A DNA stretch of 20,692 nucleotides, from the NCBI GenBank assembly GCA_010014835.2, contig JAAAKB020170504.1, forward strand, positions 1 to 20,692. Direction: 5' to 3'. This document shows positions 1 through 13,200 of the stretch, piece after piece (the first letter of the stretch is position 1; the number at the start of each line of letters is the position of its first letter). Both the position numbers and the translations under genes were made by a program. The notes under the pieces were generated by a model. It was not told the DNA's origin, did no database searches, and was given only the letters and a program-made list of their open reading frames with translations. This DNA comes from Apostichopus leukothele. Taxonomy: Eukaryota; Echinodermata; Holothuroidea; Aspidochirotida; Stichopodidae.

Positions 1-1138
1 CTTTGGAAGTTTGATTAATCGCGCTCAAAACCTAAGTTGAGATTACTTGACTACAAGCTAGCACCACAACTAATATGCTTTTGAAAAATAGCCTCACCTA
101 TCAAAAACAACACTAAAGCAGTTTGTCAGCAAATATTGCAAAATAAATGGTTCTCACAATGCTACATTAGCACTGTGCTGTGTTAAAAATCGGCAAGCAC
201 CTGCTCTGGTTAGATATATGGGTTTACTTGTCAGTAATAAGCTTGTTCTGCAGTGCAACATTCAGTCCTAGCAATGTATGATCAAGTTATTTGTCATTTC
301 TTCAAACATGTTTACAATTACTTTATTACTGGCCTGGTTCACATTTATCAGATGTCTGATCCAGTGTGTCAGTTGCGGTGTAGTTTAATTTCGATGTGCA
401 CGATATGTGTCTGCTATCACGCTAGGCTAGAGCCTAGCCTTGAACGTCCTTCTACAGAAAACTCTTGCCTACTAATCATCACACCGCTGCAAGGTGTTAC
501 ATCTATTCATTGTTTACACGTTCCTTTGATTAGTGCTAGTAGTTGTAGTAGCCTCGTAGATTCATTCAAAAGCTTTTGATTTACTATGAAGGATTTTAAG
601 AAATGTTGTAGATTGTTCACAGTTATTGTTTGGTAGATGTTATAACATGATTTAAACACCACACGTTAAGACGTGAAAGAACAAATAAAGACAGTGCACC
701 ATGGAGAATGTTTTGACTGTATTTCTGCAATGTAAAAATGACAGTGATGACATCACAACTGTAACCAAGTAATTGAGAGAAGAGCTATGCCATTAATCGA
801 CTATCAGCACTAGTTCAAAGTGAGCTTTCAGACACAAGGGCTCCTTTTAACCGAGTATGTGTTCCATGGTGTCTATTTTTTGGGGGTCCACAAGGGTTCA
901 TTTCTAGCTTTAGATTACAAGTGCCAGAAAACATGTTTATGGTGTTGGTCTTTTTATTTATATTTATTGCATCAGCAGTCCTTTGTACATAATTTATATC
1001 CATAAAAGTACAATATTCATAAGAGTACTGAGCCATCCACCACTGTTACTTTTCTCCTAAGCAGATTTCAATCATGCATAGTTCTGGCATTAAATATATG
1101 ACCTGTCAGAAGTGTTATTATAGAAAGAGACTCCTTAC
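1..1138 (-). other. ELYS intron 17 (partial)
   Basis: No exon-like ELYS segment could be found here on the minus strand, so the stretch is read as intron continuing past the window. It holds a near-palindrome at 421-438 (8-bp arms GCTAGGCT/AGCCTAGC around two bases). The short open frames at 253-579 and 815-1036 look like chance. CpG is more frequent here than in the middle of the gene. Confidence 0.6.
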
Positions 1139-1259
1139 ATGTAGGCTGGGAGGAGGATAGAATCCATCACTTGCTTCATCTTCTCTTTGCCAGAGAGTTG
1201 TCAGCTCTGCGCCCGCTTCTTCGACAATCCCATCAATTAAGAGGATACTGGTGTCTGAG
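1139..1259 (-). CDS. AHCTF1: ELYS exon 17, helical domain, last exon in the window
   Basis: It encodes residues 737-777, ending in phase 0. SILLIDGIVEEAGAELTTLW and DGFYPPPSLH match vertebrate [20 protein letters not shown] and GKYPPASLH (from memory). The acceptor is ATAAATTACAG|CTCAG; the donor is CTACAT|GTAAGG. The next expected segment (LLDMYLLDGV in vertebrates) is not visible to the left, so exon 18 should lie beyond position 1. Confidence 0.92.
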
Positions 1260-4200
1260 CTGTAATTTATAAAATCAAAATAATCCGTTTCATTTCCGAG
1301 AGACTTCTGTTGGAGAAAATTCCGGGCTTGTTCTTCACAGATCATGAGAGCTACAGAACAGTTGATTCTGTTTATACACAACAATTGGAGATCATGAAAG
1401 GAAAGGTAATCCTATGTGCAAACATTCCTGAAAATCATGGGTAGTTATGGGGCAAAAGATCCTATGTGCAAACATTCCTGAAAATCATGGGAAGTTATGG
1501 GGCAAAAGATCTTATGTGCACACATTCCTCACAAATCATGGGGAGTTGTGTAATAGGTGATCCTGTGTGCACAAATTCTTCACAACTCATACGGTTATCG
1601 AACAGGTGTTCCTGTGTGCACACATTCTTCACAACTCATGGGGTTATGGAACAGGTGATCCTGTGTGCACACATTCTTCACAACTCATGGGGTTATGGAA
1701 CAGGTGTTCCTGTGTGCACACATTCTTCACAACTCATAGGGTTATAACATGTGATCCTGTGTGCACACATTCTTCACAACTCATAGGGTTATAACATGTG
1801 ATCATATGTGCACACATTCTTCACAACTCATAGGGTTATGGAACAGGTGATCCTGTGTGCACACATTCTTCACAACTCATAGGGTTATGGAACAGGTGAT
1901 CCTGTGTGCACACATTCTTCACAACTCATGGGGTAATGAGACAGGTGATCCTGTGTGCACACATTCTTCACAAATGATATCAGGTTATTCGATTCTGGTT
2001 CGTAGTTTCTGTGTGTTTACCAACACAAAGAAAAGCAAGCTGGAACAGGATGAAAACTTACCCACTGAGTTTTTTCATCTGGGCTCTTCTCTGAAAATAT
2101 GCAACACGTAGCAGGGAGGCAGGGTAGTTAAATTGGCCTTGATGAGGAGTACCATCTTTGTCTAGGAGATCAAAGAAGAACTTGTCTTGTCTTGTCTTTT
2201 TCATGCTATTTTTCATATTGGTATTTAAATGTAAAATACAGCTTTATAAACTTCAAACCAGCATTTCATGTAATAAGAAAGACAAAATACTGAGTGATTC
2301 CTTGCCACCTTTGCTGGATAGATGTATTCTTATAGCAAGTTTTAAATTAATCCATTTTTTTTTTTAGTGTTTACAAGCCAAAGGTGTCCATACATACACA
2401 CACCCACATGCCCTCACTATCAGAGCAGAGCAGAATGGCAGTGTGATGTCACAATACGAACTGTATTTGCTTTGACTGTCAGTGTCAGCCTTGGGAAATG
2501 ATGAAAATAAAATTGCAAGCCAGGAATTTGTGGAATCTCAGTGGAACAATTATTTCTTGAAGATTATCAACATTTAAAAAATAACACTATTTTATCAAAA
2601 CTCAAAATGAATGGTCAGAATATTACAAAATACTGCTCTATCTAATGAAGTTGTTCATTAAATTGCTCAATAAATTGATAAGTTTGAATCGGTTACCTGG
2701 ACATTCTGGTAGCAGGCCACACCTGACAAACCACAGCAGTGCCTTGACATGCTCAGCGAGAAGAGACAGAACAACCAGCTTTGTGGAGAGATCATGAGCT
2801 CCTGTAGAGAATAATAAGAGCACCGAATTAATCAAGATAAAACCTTTTAATGTTTCCACTACTTCACTACCTCTGACAAGTAGTTCTGACTAAAGACAAG
2901 TTTACCTACATCTCAGTTAGTAACTATGGTTTGCATCTCAACTATAATGCACCTAAATAATCCTTTTATCTCACACTACAAGGTAGCTGTTACAGATGGA
3001 GAAACAGCAACCATTGCTATGTGAGTTTCTGCCTGACAGTTACATCTCATGCCCAAATTACACTGGTGTATACTGGCCCTATTTTTTTTCAAATGAAGAG
3101 CAATATAGACCCACTGTAACAGCATTTACAATAAAACACATGATTGTTAAATTAAAGTGTCAGTCATTTTAATTTAAAAGTGAAGGTTATTTCAGGTGTT
3201 TTCTACTACAAAAAAGGTTGTAACAAAAGCACTGTCTATATCACATAATGAAATGGTAAGCTCTTCATATATGCATAGTATATGTATTATTATCATTTCA
3301 GGAATGATATCCAAAGATGAAGTCCAACACATATATGTATTCTACTGACTGCTTGTTCTTCCCACAGTGAAGGTGATAGACATTTTAACCAGAAAGCCAA
3401 ATGTCATAGTGATTCATTTCCACATTTCATATGAGAACATTTAATGTAACAGCAGAAAAGACATCAAGGTTTGACCACTCCTTAGCTCACATTATCAGCA
3501 AGGCTCTTGCACTCAAGTGGACTGGATTGCAAGGTGTCTGTATCTTCTCTGATCTCAACTCAAATGACTCTGAACTCTCTGAACTCAAATGACTTTCACA
3601 GAAACAGAAGGAGTTTTCTACTCAACAAGGTGAATATACATATGCACTAACCTTGCTCGGTGGTAGTCTGCCCTTCTCCCAGCAGAGTTTTGAATATTGT
3701 CAGTAGATGTTGATAGTGTTTGGAGCATTGAGAGAGCTTTCTAACAGTCTTATCATCCATATAGGTTCCTCCACCATCAAAAAGAGGCTCACCTGTGGTA
3801 AATCCAAATGAAGAATGAATGTTGTTATTTGTAAAGAATGTGATTATTGTATCATTAGCAAAATTACTGACACTCATCCATTGTTAGCAGACAATAGAGT
3901 GTAATGGATTATTAAACCTTAGAAATGCATGATATGACTAATACTTACAGCAGGAGTGACTTACAAATGTGTACTGCTGTAAGTTGTTAATTCTAACTAA
4001 ACATTTACAATGTTCAACATAGATGACATAATAGCGGCCATCCTGAACAGATTTGAAAAGCCACAAACTGAAGTGATATTTCCCATAAAATTTAATTTGT
4101 AGTGAATTCTTTAACATTCCCAGGAATCTTTGTGCTGATATTTGTCATTATAATATTCATAAGGGCATATGTTCAGTAAAGATTAGCTGTATAGCCTATG

Positions 4201-7200
4201 TACATGCTTGCTGAGAGCGACACATGTAAGCTATTGGTTTTTTCTAATAAAAGGACGCTAACATGATCTTGGAAGTACTGAATTCTTTGCATTTGCACTG
4301 ACAAGTTTGAATATTTACTTCTATTAATGATGTAACTTTTTTCTATATAAATTCATATTTGTTTTAAACCTAGTGCAGTTTACTTAAGTTACTTGCTGGT
4401 TTTTATCTGCAAGGAAAAATAACTAGGCTGAGGACATACTGAAGTTTCCTGTAAGACAGTACATTCAGTTGTTGGTTGATTTTCCTGCAAGGAGCTGAAG
4501 TAAAGTTAGTTCATAAATCCCTACTTTGTAAGGCCTACATTTAGAAGTTTTGGCCAAGCCAATCTTCACCTTAGGGTGAACTTGTGCTGTTTGGTATTGT
4601 TTGCTCCATAAACAGCATACTCACATCTTATTCTCAAAGCAGAAGTTTGAATGCAAAGGTAGAATGAAATAGTGGTCACCCTGTTGTTGCACCAGGACAG
4701 GAAGTCAGTACAGCTACTATACTTACTCTAAGAAGTGTCAACAAGTGTGCAGAGATACAACGAAAATGCAAGATAAATAAAATAAAGAATTCAGCTGAGA
4801 TGAGATAAATAGATAATAAACATTTCCTGAAGAGAGCAACTTACACATGTCATCCGTCATTTGTTTCCTCTTAATGACTTCTTTCCAGGCCCACTCCATT
4901 AATGGTCGCAATCCGATGCCAGAAGAAAAATCTAATCAAATAAAAATGCAGTCCATTAAAAGATCAAACTGTTTTATTCAAAATTCAATTATTATTTATT
5001 TAGTTATCTGATTGATAGAGTTAAATGTGTCAAAGAATTGAATCATAACCAGGAGATCAGAGAGTTCTAGTTTCCTTGGACCATTTGTAAGATTCATTTG
5101 TGGACTCCTACCACATGTGATACAGATATTAAAATATGCAAAGCCTGTTGCTAAAATATTCCAGTGAGATAAAAACACTGACAAGCAGAGGGCATTTCCT
5201 CTAACTGGAGCTGGTAACTCAATTCTGCCATTAACCTGTAAAACAAACTTTGGTACAAATTAATGCAAGCTGCTTACAAGGTTCTTACATTTTGACCACT
5301 GATGACCTCAAATGGCTTTTGGCCTCCAATATATAAATGCAAAAGCTACATAGAACTTGTATCTGCATATTCACCTGCATATTTACTATGAGTAACATCT
5401 CCATATTTACAACAAGTATGAGATTAACCAAAGCTGAACTCAATTGAGATAGCTTCTATACAAGGTTTTAATTTTATTTTTAAATTGCTGATCTCAAAGA
5501 CCTTTGACCTCCATTAAAAGTACTAGGAGATTATTACTCATCAAGGGGCACCTACCACCCAACTACTGTATGAGATTCACTAAAGCTTAAGTTACTGAGT
5601 ACGCTTCTTGACACACCCTTCATATTTTGTTAATACATACACACATGTATACATACACACACACACATACATACATTACTTTATTGGGCAAACATTGCAT
5701 ATTGACAAGATAACTCCGACCCAGCTCCTACAGGTATACTGATCTAACTGATTCATTGCTATGGAGCCTCACATTCAGGGCCCTTACTAAGACCACATAG
5801 ATTCCCTGTGTAGTCAGGAAAACTAGTCTACATACCTCCCTTTCTCCAATTGTAGATGCACTGAATTATGAAACCAAGTTGGTCATTCTCTAAGGCTACC
5901 GTTAAAACAGCCTCTCTCTGCTGATCCTGAAAGAATGCAAGGAACAATAAAGTTTAGTGCTCACACCTTTCACAATTAACTCAATGCACCAAATTTAAAA
6001 GCACTCAAGTAGAGCAGCAATTTGTTGCCAATTTATGTTAAACAAAACTGAAAAGGAAGGGAAGAAAAGGGTGAAAATGTGCAGTAACAGAAGCAAAGAA
6101 CCTGGAGCAGATGGTAGCAACAATAATATGCCTGATCACAACTAATGGACTTCCCTGGGCAAGGCTTGGTAATGGTGCATGTCAATGAAAGAAGATGGAA
6201 CAATTTACAGTGCCTTGTGTTTCTGTGTTTCTGTGTCTTCTTAGTTGAGATGTATGTCTTCACACAGAATCAAATTATTTCAAATGGGCTGTTATTTTTT
6301 CTTGAAAGATTGAATGGGAGACTTGATCAAGTTCAGTCACTATTCACAATGTGGTGTCAATGTAATAAATCTCACCTGGGAGACCCTATCAGCTCCTGGT
6401 ACAAGGGTAGATCTTACAGCTAGTTGAGAATCACAGCAGTGAGAATAGATACTTCCTGGATCTCTTAGAATAGTTGGGCCTTGAGAACTCATGTCAGCTA
6501 GAACCTTCAAAATATCCAAAATAAAGAAATAAGCAGGTTACAAAGACTTCATGGTAGCATAAATCATAATACATACCCAGTAAAGAAACTAAAATTAAAC
6601 ATGTATATAGACTCACAAATATAGACAGAAGAGTCTATGATAACAACATTAAGAAACACACATATTGTCAAATGCATAGAGGATATAAACATAAGTCGAG
6701 GTATGTTTCATATAACCTACAGATGCAAATAGTCTGTTACTATGAACAATATTTACTTTCTTCAAGTTGTTTAGTGTAAAGCTGTAAAGCAAGTTAAAAG
6801 TTTGCAAAGAGTTAATGATGTGAGAATGAATGTCCCTAGCATTGATCTATGTACAATTATATAGCATACCTTCCGCTGTAAGCCTAAGATGGTGGTTCTA
6901 ATAATGGCAGTCTCCATCAGGCAAGAGGCTTTGAAGTTTAAAGCTGATGGCTGCTGATGGACCTCCAGAGTTGCTGTTGTGGTGCTCTGGTATCTTGATA
7001 TACATCCAGGGTTAATGTGTAGATTCTGAGGAGATCAAAGGTAAATATATGCATGGAATTGTTAAATATAAACATCCCAAAGATTTACAATCCACTGTCA
7101 GTGGTTGTATTAGACTTATTACTTAGCAATGACTGCTCATGGAAATCCTACATTAACCAGTGGATGATGTACAAATAAACAAAACAGCACTTTAACAGGT

Positions 7201-10200
7201 GAAACCCTTTAGCAGGCTTGTGTTTTAGAGAGTTAACATTCTACATGAGCCATTCCCTCTCAACTACTATCTCTACAAGGCTTCTTCATTGTTGATATAT
7301 CTTACATTGGAGATCCTATCATCTACACAACTGTTGTATAAATATAAAGGCTTTACTGAGTCCATTACAAATCAATCTGGTTTTGTAGGTTAAGGCTTGC
7401 AAAATTGCTGTCTTGAGAATCATGAACAAATTAAGTTAATGGCTTTAACTAATATTAAGTTGCTTCCTATTACTTTCTCTTCACATTTCATTCCTCAGCT
7501 TCCCAGTCCATTAAGAATGTCATGACAAATGTCTCTCTGTTAATTCACCATTTAATATAGATTTTCCATTCACAATTCAACAGACAACTCCAGATTAAAC
7601 TTACCAAAAGAAAATCTGTCCCACACACATCCTGAATGGAATAAAATGCAAAATACTTGCTGTCTTGTTGGGAAAGCCTGCCAATTGGATAGAAATATAT
7701 GCAATAGCTCTCTTTTTGGTATTATTACATTAACACTGTCAATACTTAATCCACAACTATGCTACAAGTAGCAACTGATCAGTGATGTAAACAAGAGTAA
7801 AATATTAGGGTTAGCTTTGTTTCAAAGAAATCATAACTTTTTCATAAAATACTTATGTTTTTTACACTTGATTAATGATCACATCAAGGAATCCACAGCC
7901 AGCATATATTATTTGCAAAAAATGATCAATTAAACTGAGAGAGTACGCAACAAACATGGTAGACAGAATCTTTCAACACTTGGAAGCAGTAGGCCAAACA
8001 ACACTCAGTAAAACAATAGCTTAACTTCCGTTGGGCCCTGTCCTAGACCTGGCCCCACCCTCCCATGGGATACCCTTTCAAACTAGAGCCCCCAGCCCTG
8101 TCACAGTGCTGTTCCCTTTGAACAGGTTAAACTCACAAGCACTCTAGCCACCAGGGTTAATAATGAGGTGTCCAACTCTAATCTCTCTTGCCAGAGCCAA
8201 GGCCCCCCCTCCTATACATAATAGGTTTAATCATGACATTATAGATATTAATTAACTCGGTGGAAGAGATACACTTGTGATTTCTAAGGTGGTTTATATT
8301 ATTTAGTAACATCCAGGCTTTGTCTATAGTTTGATCAGTATGATTGTTGAAATTGTGTTTGCTATCAATAGTTATTCCAAGAAAGGCGAGCTTCAGACGA
8401 GGGACAGATAATGTCCTTAAAAAGTTGAATTTGAAACTTATCGGTATTCTTTATTCTAGAAAACAGGTAGATAAAAGTCAATAGTTTAGATTTAAGTGTG
8501 GTTATTTTAATTCTGCATTTAGCACACCATTCTTCAAGAATAGTGACAAAGTTGTGCATGAAGTCAATACTGGTTTTTAATTAACTTACTAGGATGCCAG
8601 AACAGCGAGATTGTCAGTGAATTGACGGAGGTGAGTGTTTGGAAGCTTATTGTAGGACACAGGGAATGTCATTAACATAAAGGCTATACAAGAGATGGCT
8701 TAAAACAGACCCTTGCAGAGTGCCTGATCAGACATCTTACCATTGAAGCTAATCTTCATTTTGCCATCTTTGAGGTATAGAAGCCGAGTGAGATACACAA
8801 CATCAGGAAGTATATATGTCTTTCCACAATAACCTATATCAATTGATCTTAGAACATAGATTGAAGGTTTTATGCAACTTACATTACTCTTGCAGGAAGT
8901 ATGTGTCTTACCACAATAACCTATATCAATTGATCTTAGAACATAGATTGAAGGTTTTATGCAACTTACCTTACTCTTGCAGGAAGTATGTGTCTTTCCA
9001 CAATAACCTATATCAATTGATCTAGAACATAGATTGAAGGTTTTATGCAACTTACCTTAGTCTTGCAGGCATCTGTGCAAAGTACCATTGGTTAAGATCA
9101 AACACTGCTAAGAAGTAGTTTGACTCCAACTGTCCATCAGCGGTCTCTGGTCGCCCCTCCCAGACAATAGCAGTCAATGTCCTATCACTCTCAGCATCTA
9201 ACAACAAAGCAAAGGTCTTTAGATTGAGCATCACAAACAGAAGGGAAAGAACTTTTCTAGCCATGTTACATCTTTACCCATAAATGTGCAGGACATTAAT
9301 TGATTCACAGTGTAAGTGCACAACAGCTTTAACATTCCATTTTGTTTGGTTTAAACTCTTTAAGTAAAGTTGTAAAATGGATTATAAATATTGAAGCAGT
9401 TGCATATTTTGCTAACCATACTGACATAAGAGCCTCAATGAAACCTCATATTGTTTAGAAATTCCAAGAACAGCTACGAAATAAATAAAAAAAAACATCC
9501 TAGTAATGAAATGTAAGCTGACAAATTGAGTTGTACATTGATCTATGGATTAATCTTGCACCACTTCACACAAAATCAGCAAATTGTGCTAATGAGAAGA
9601 AACTGTGAAAAGAACAGATTCTAAGAGGTCACATTGCTTAGCAACGGAGGAAATTTGTAGATTCCTCCCAAACATCTATAGATTATCACTGGAGACAATG
9701 AAAAGTGCTAATGAAAACCATAGAACATGTTCACACATATCAGAATGTCAAAGTGGTATACAATACTGTAACTGCTGTCACTAGTAAGACACTGTGCCAA
9801 GAGGATAGAAGTTACCCCATCCCCCACCTCTAAACATCTTTATATTGATGGTGTTTAAAAGTGAGTGGCAATGTTAAATATTGAAGGCTATATCTTACAT
9901 TCCTCATCATCTGAATCATCCATCTGATCTCGTTCTTCCTCTTGGGATAGGATTTTTTCAAGGGTACAGCATCCTATCAAACGGCTCCCGAGGGAAAGTT
10001 CTTCATCAGAGAGGTAAGGATCATGAGTTAAGTAGTGTTGAAACCGGGGAATACAATTATTTAGTTCCTATAGAAAGAAAACAAGGATAAAAATAGTGGT
10101 ATATAAGTTATAACATTATTTCATTATCAGTGTAAAATGACTTGATGAATAATGAGCTGCGTACTTCAGCGTTCCATCCTTTGTTAATTTCTCATGAAAA

Positions 10201-13200
10201 ATATCAATAAATTAATTTCCTAGATCAATATCTTAATTGCATAGACTGTATGAGGACTAACATGAATATTTTTACAATTGCATCTTTTTCACCGAGGTAG
10301 AAATTTGATACCAGCTTCACAGACAACAGTAATTCACTTGTCAACTAATGAACTGCCAATATTGTAACTATTCACTTCCACTGCAAATGATAATATGGTC
10401 ATTGTCAGTATCAGAGACAAAAGTCTGAGTCATTTTAGTCTCATAAAGGCCATAACCATTCCTGGTTTCTTTAACTGATTGCTTTGGTACTCCAGTTCTT
10501 TCACAATGCATGAGTTTCCAGGAATAATATCAGTCTTTTCTTTATCATTCAAATTTATCAAATTGTGGTTTTCCTTTACATTGAATGACAGACATCACAA
10601 GTTTATAGTGTTTTCAATGGATTTCACAGGATATCTTGAGACATCTACACATGCTGCCCAAGCCAGCTTAAAATGCTGAGAGAACTGTTGGTTATTTAAT
10701 ACTGAGTAAATGATATATCCTGATACATTATTCATTATGTAAATTGTTTTACCTTAAACAGATGTCCATAAGATCCATGGCATGTCTTTTCTTCATAGGA
10801 AAGTTGGAAGAGGTGGACATCAGTAGGGACATCTTGACTGCAACAGACAAAGTAAAGACTTTTCAACCAAAGGTAAAACATTTGCTCTTTAACCAACATC
10901 CCAAGTACTTGCACACTACATACACAAGAGCTGTGTGTTTAATACAATACTCATTATCCTGATTCATTTCTAAATCTGCCTTTGTGGTTACAAGCAAACC
11001 ATACATATATTATATGTTATTATGAAAATGACAAACATGCCACCTTATGTGAATTAGCATATGAAAATTCCCTGTAAAAACAACACAGCGAACATAGTTA
11101 AACAACTACAAGTCAGTACCAGACATTTCAGCATCACAAATAGTTCGAAACAGATGTCAACTTTTACTAGATCTTAAAAACAATGCAATTACCATTGTAA
11201 CTAAGGCTGCAATAATTAAATTTTGTATAAAAAACAGTGCCAACATGACCACTTGTTGTACGACTTTACAACCATGGAATATAGCACACAGAACAAATAC
11301 AAACTCCATTTGACTGCACACTTTGTGCTTACTATGTACAAAACATGCAAGAATGTATACATAGATCGGAGGCAATAAGCATAACGTCAACTTCTGTTGA
11401 CTACTTTAGGAATTGATCTCAAAACACAACTGTTGTTGATCTATTCTAATTTTGTTTCCACAGTGCTAACACCTCATACAGTATCTCTTCAGTATTATTT
11501 GTTGTGGGGATGGAGGGGGTTGGGGGGGTTTTGTATTGGCACTATTCTAAGAACTGCATGGGTTATTAGTATGTGTACATCCAGCACTGATACCATAAAC
11601 ACACTGACAGCTATACACTGTATCAGTGACTTCTTACTGTTAATGAATGCCACCTCTTCACACAATAATGGAGACTAACTTTGTAAATGTTTTATTGATG
11701 GATATAAAAAGAGTGAGAGTATTTTGAATTTACCATGAAGTATCATGGCTACATCAAAACTAATGCCTGATAGAGTGCTGATGGAAACTCTATTACATTT
11801 TCATTTTTAAAGTTGTTTAATATGCAAACAACTCAATACACATCAACATACTTTGAGTCCCATGGCAAAGGGCCTCGTCCCACCCACAAGTAGCAGAAGT
11901 ACTGAGGGTCATCAGTGGGCTCTTGGCTGGCAAAGAAAGATACTGGAGTCATTTGAGGACAAACTGGACTGCTGTATCTATAATATCAATAATGAAAAGA
12001 ACAATATTAATTACTATATCACATTTGTCCACCGATACTGCACCAGGAATGATGAAATCAAACGTAAACTTGAGGGTTCCAAATAAGCATTAACAGAGCA
12101 AAATAACAATTGTGGGATCTGGATACTACTCTAGTGATATTTACAAACATTGGAACACTTGCTTTGTCTTAAAACAACAGCTTTCACTACAAATAAATTT
12201 GACCCAGTTAAAATTTCAAGTCGGCTTTACCCAAGCCGTAATCTTCCATCCAGCACTTTGCTTAGGGGAAGGGAATTGTAGGGAAAGGGGTAGGGAATTG
12301 AATTGTAGGGAAGGGTAGGGGAATTATAGGGAAAGGGAATTGTAGGGGAAGGGAATTGTAGAGAAAGGTAGGGGAATCAAATTGTAGGGAAGGGTAGGTG
12401 AAGGGAATTGTAGGGAAGGGGTAGGGAATTGAATTGTAGGGAAGGGTAGGGGAAGGGGAATTATAGGGAAAGGGAATTGTAGGGGAGGGGAATTGTAGGG
12501 GAAGGGGAAGGGGAGAGAGATGAGTGATGATGAGAATGAAGGATGCAATTTTCTATCACAATAATTCATGTCCCATTAGTACATGATTAAATTAACTTAC
12601 TCAAGTGTAGGCCCAGCTAACTGCCACAGCTGAAAGCAGCCAAAGTTGAAACCCACTGCTAGTGTTCCAGAGTGACGAAAATATGTGAGGTTTGAAACAA
12701 AAACATCGTCAGGGTTGTAGTCTCTATCGACCTCCTCGTCTGCCCGCAAGTATCGGAAGGCAAAATAGGTATGAGCACTAGCTGCAAATGAATCATTAAA
12801 GCCACTGTTTAGGTATGCCATTGTATGAACATTATAAACCCAGTGACAGTCAGTTAGTAGGACTAGCACAGAAGCACAAAGTTCTTGTTACGGTTAACAG
12901 TAGTTTAACTTAATAAGGTTACCTTAGGTATTAACATAATTGGATAACATTAAAGCAAAAATCAGTATTTGATCTGAGCAGGCTAACAAAGCCACAACAC
13001 ATGTTTCAATGATGCTCAGGCAAATCATGGTAAATAATTCCCAATAAGTATACATTCTTCCACAGATCAAAGTCTCTTGAAGTTTTCCAATAATGCTTAC
13101 AGTTTATCTCCAGACATAGGTGCTCTCCTCTTTGCGATGACTTCAGTCGTATGTTTTCAATACATTGTGTGTCCACGGTAACAATTTTGGACTCTCTGGC

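Noticed and set aside
253-579. 108-residue plus-strand ORF
   Set aside because: Cysteine- and serine-rich chance frame in an ELYS intron; no family recognised.
1403-1975. CRISPR-like array
   Set aside because: The units are contiguous 49-bp repeats with no unique spacers, in an animal intron.
1466-2111. Overlapping plus-strand ORFs with repeating HTFFTTH or HSSQL motifs
   Set aside because: They are translations of the 49-bp minisatellite, partly overlapping ELYS exon 16 on the other strand.
4996-5184. 62-residue minus-strand ORF as a coding ELYS exon
   Set aside because: Exon 12 to exon 13 is already continuous with ELYS, and this frame does not match the phase; only a poison-exon role is kept as a possibility.
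7605-7631. 27-nt version of ELYS exon 9 using the better-looking acceptor
   Set aside because: It breaks the phase between exons 8 and 10 and drops the conserved YFAFYSI motif.
8700-9050. 116-residue minus-strand ORF with internal repeats
   Set aside because: It is a composite of the intron 8 tandem units and the LINE fragment; exon 8's own frame stops right after the donor.
12324-12569. Proline-rich minus-strand ORF
   Set aside because: It is a translation of the G-rich minisatellite, with no start context or splice link.
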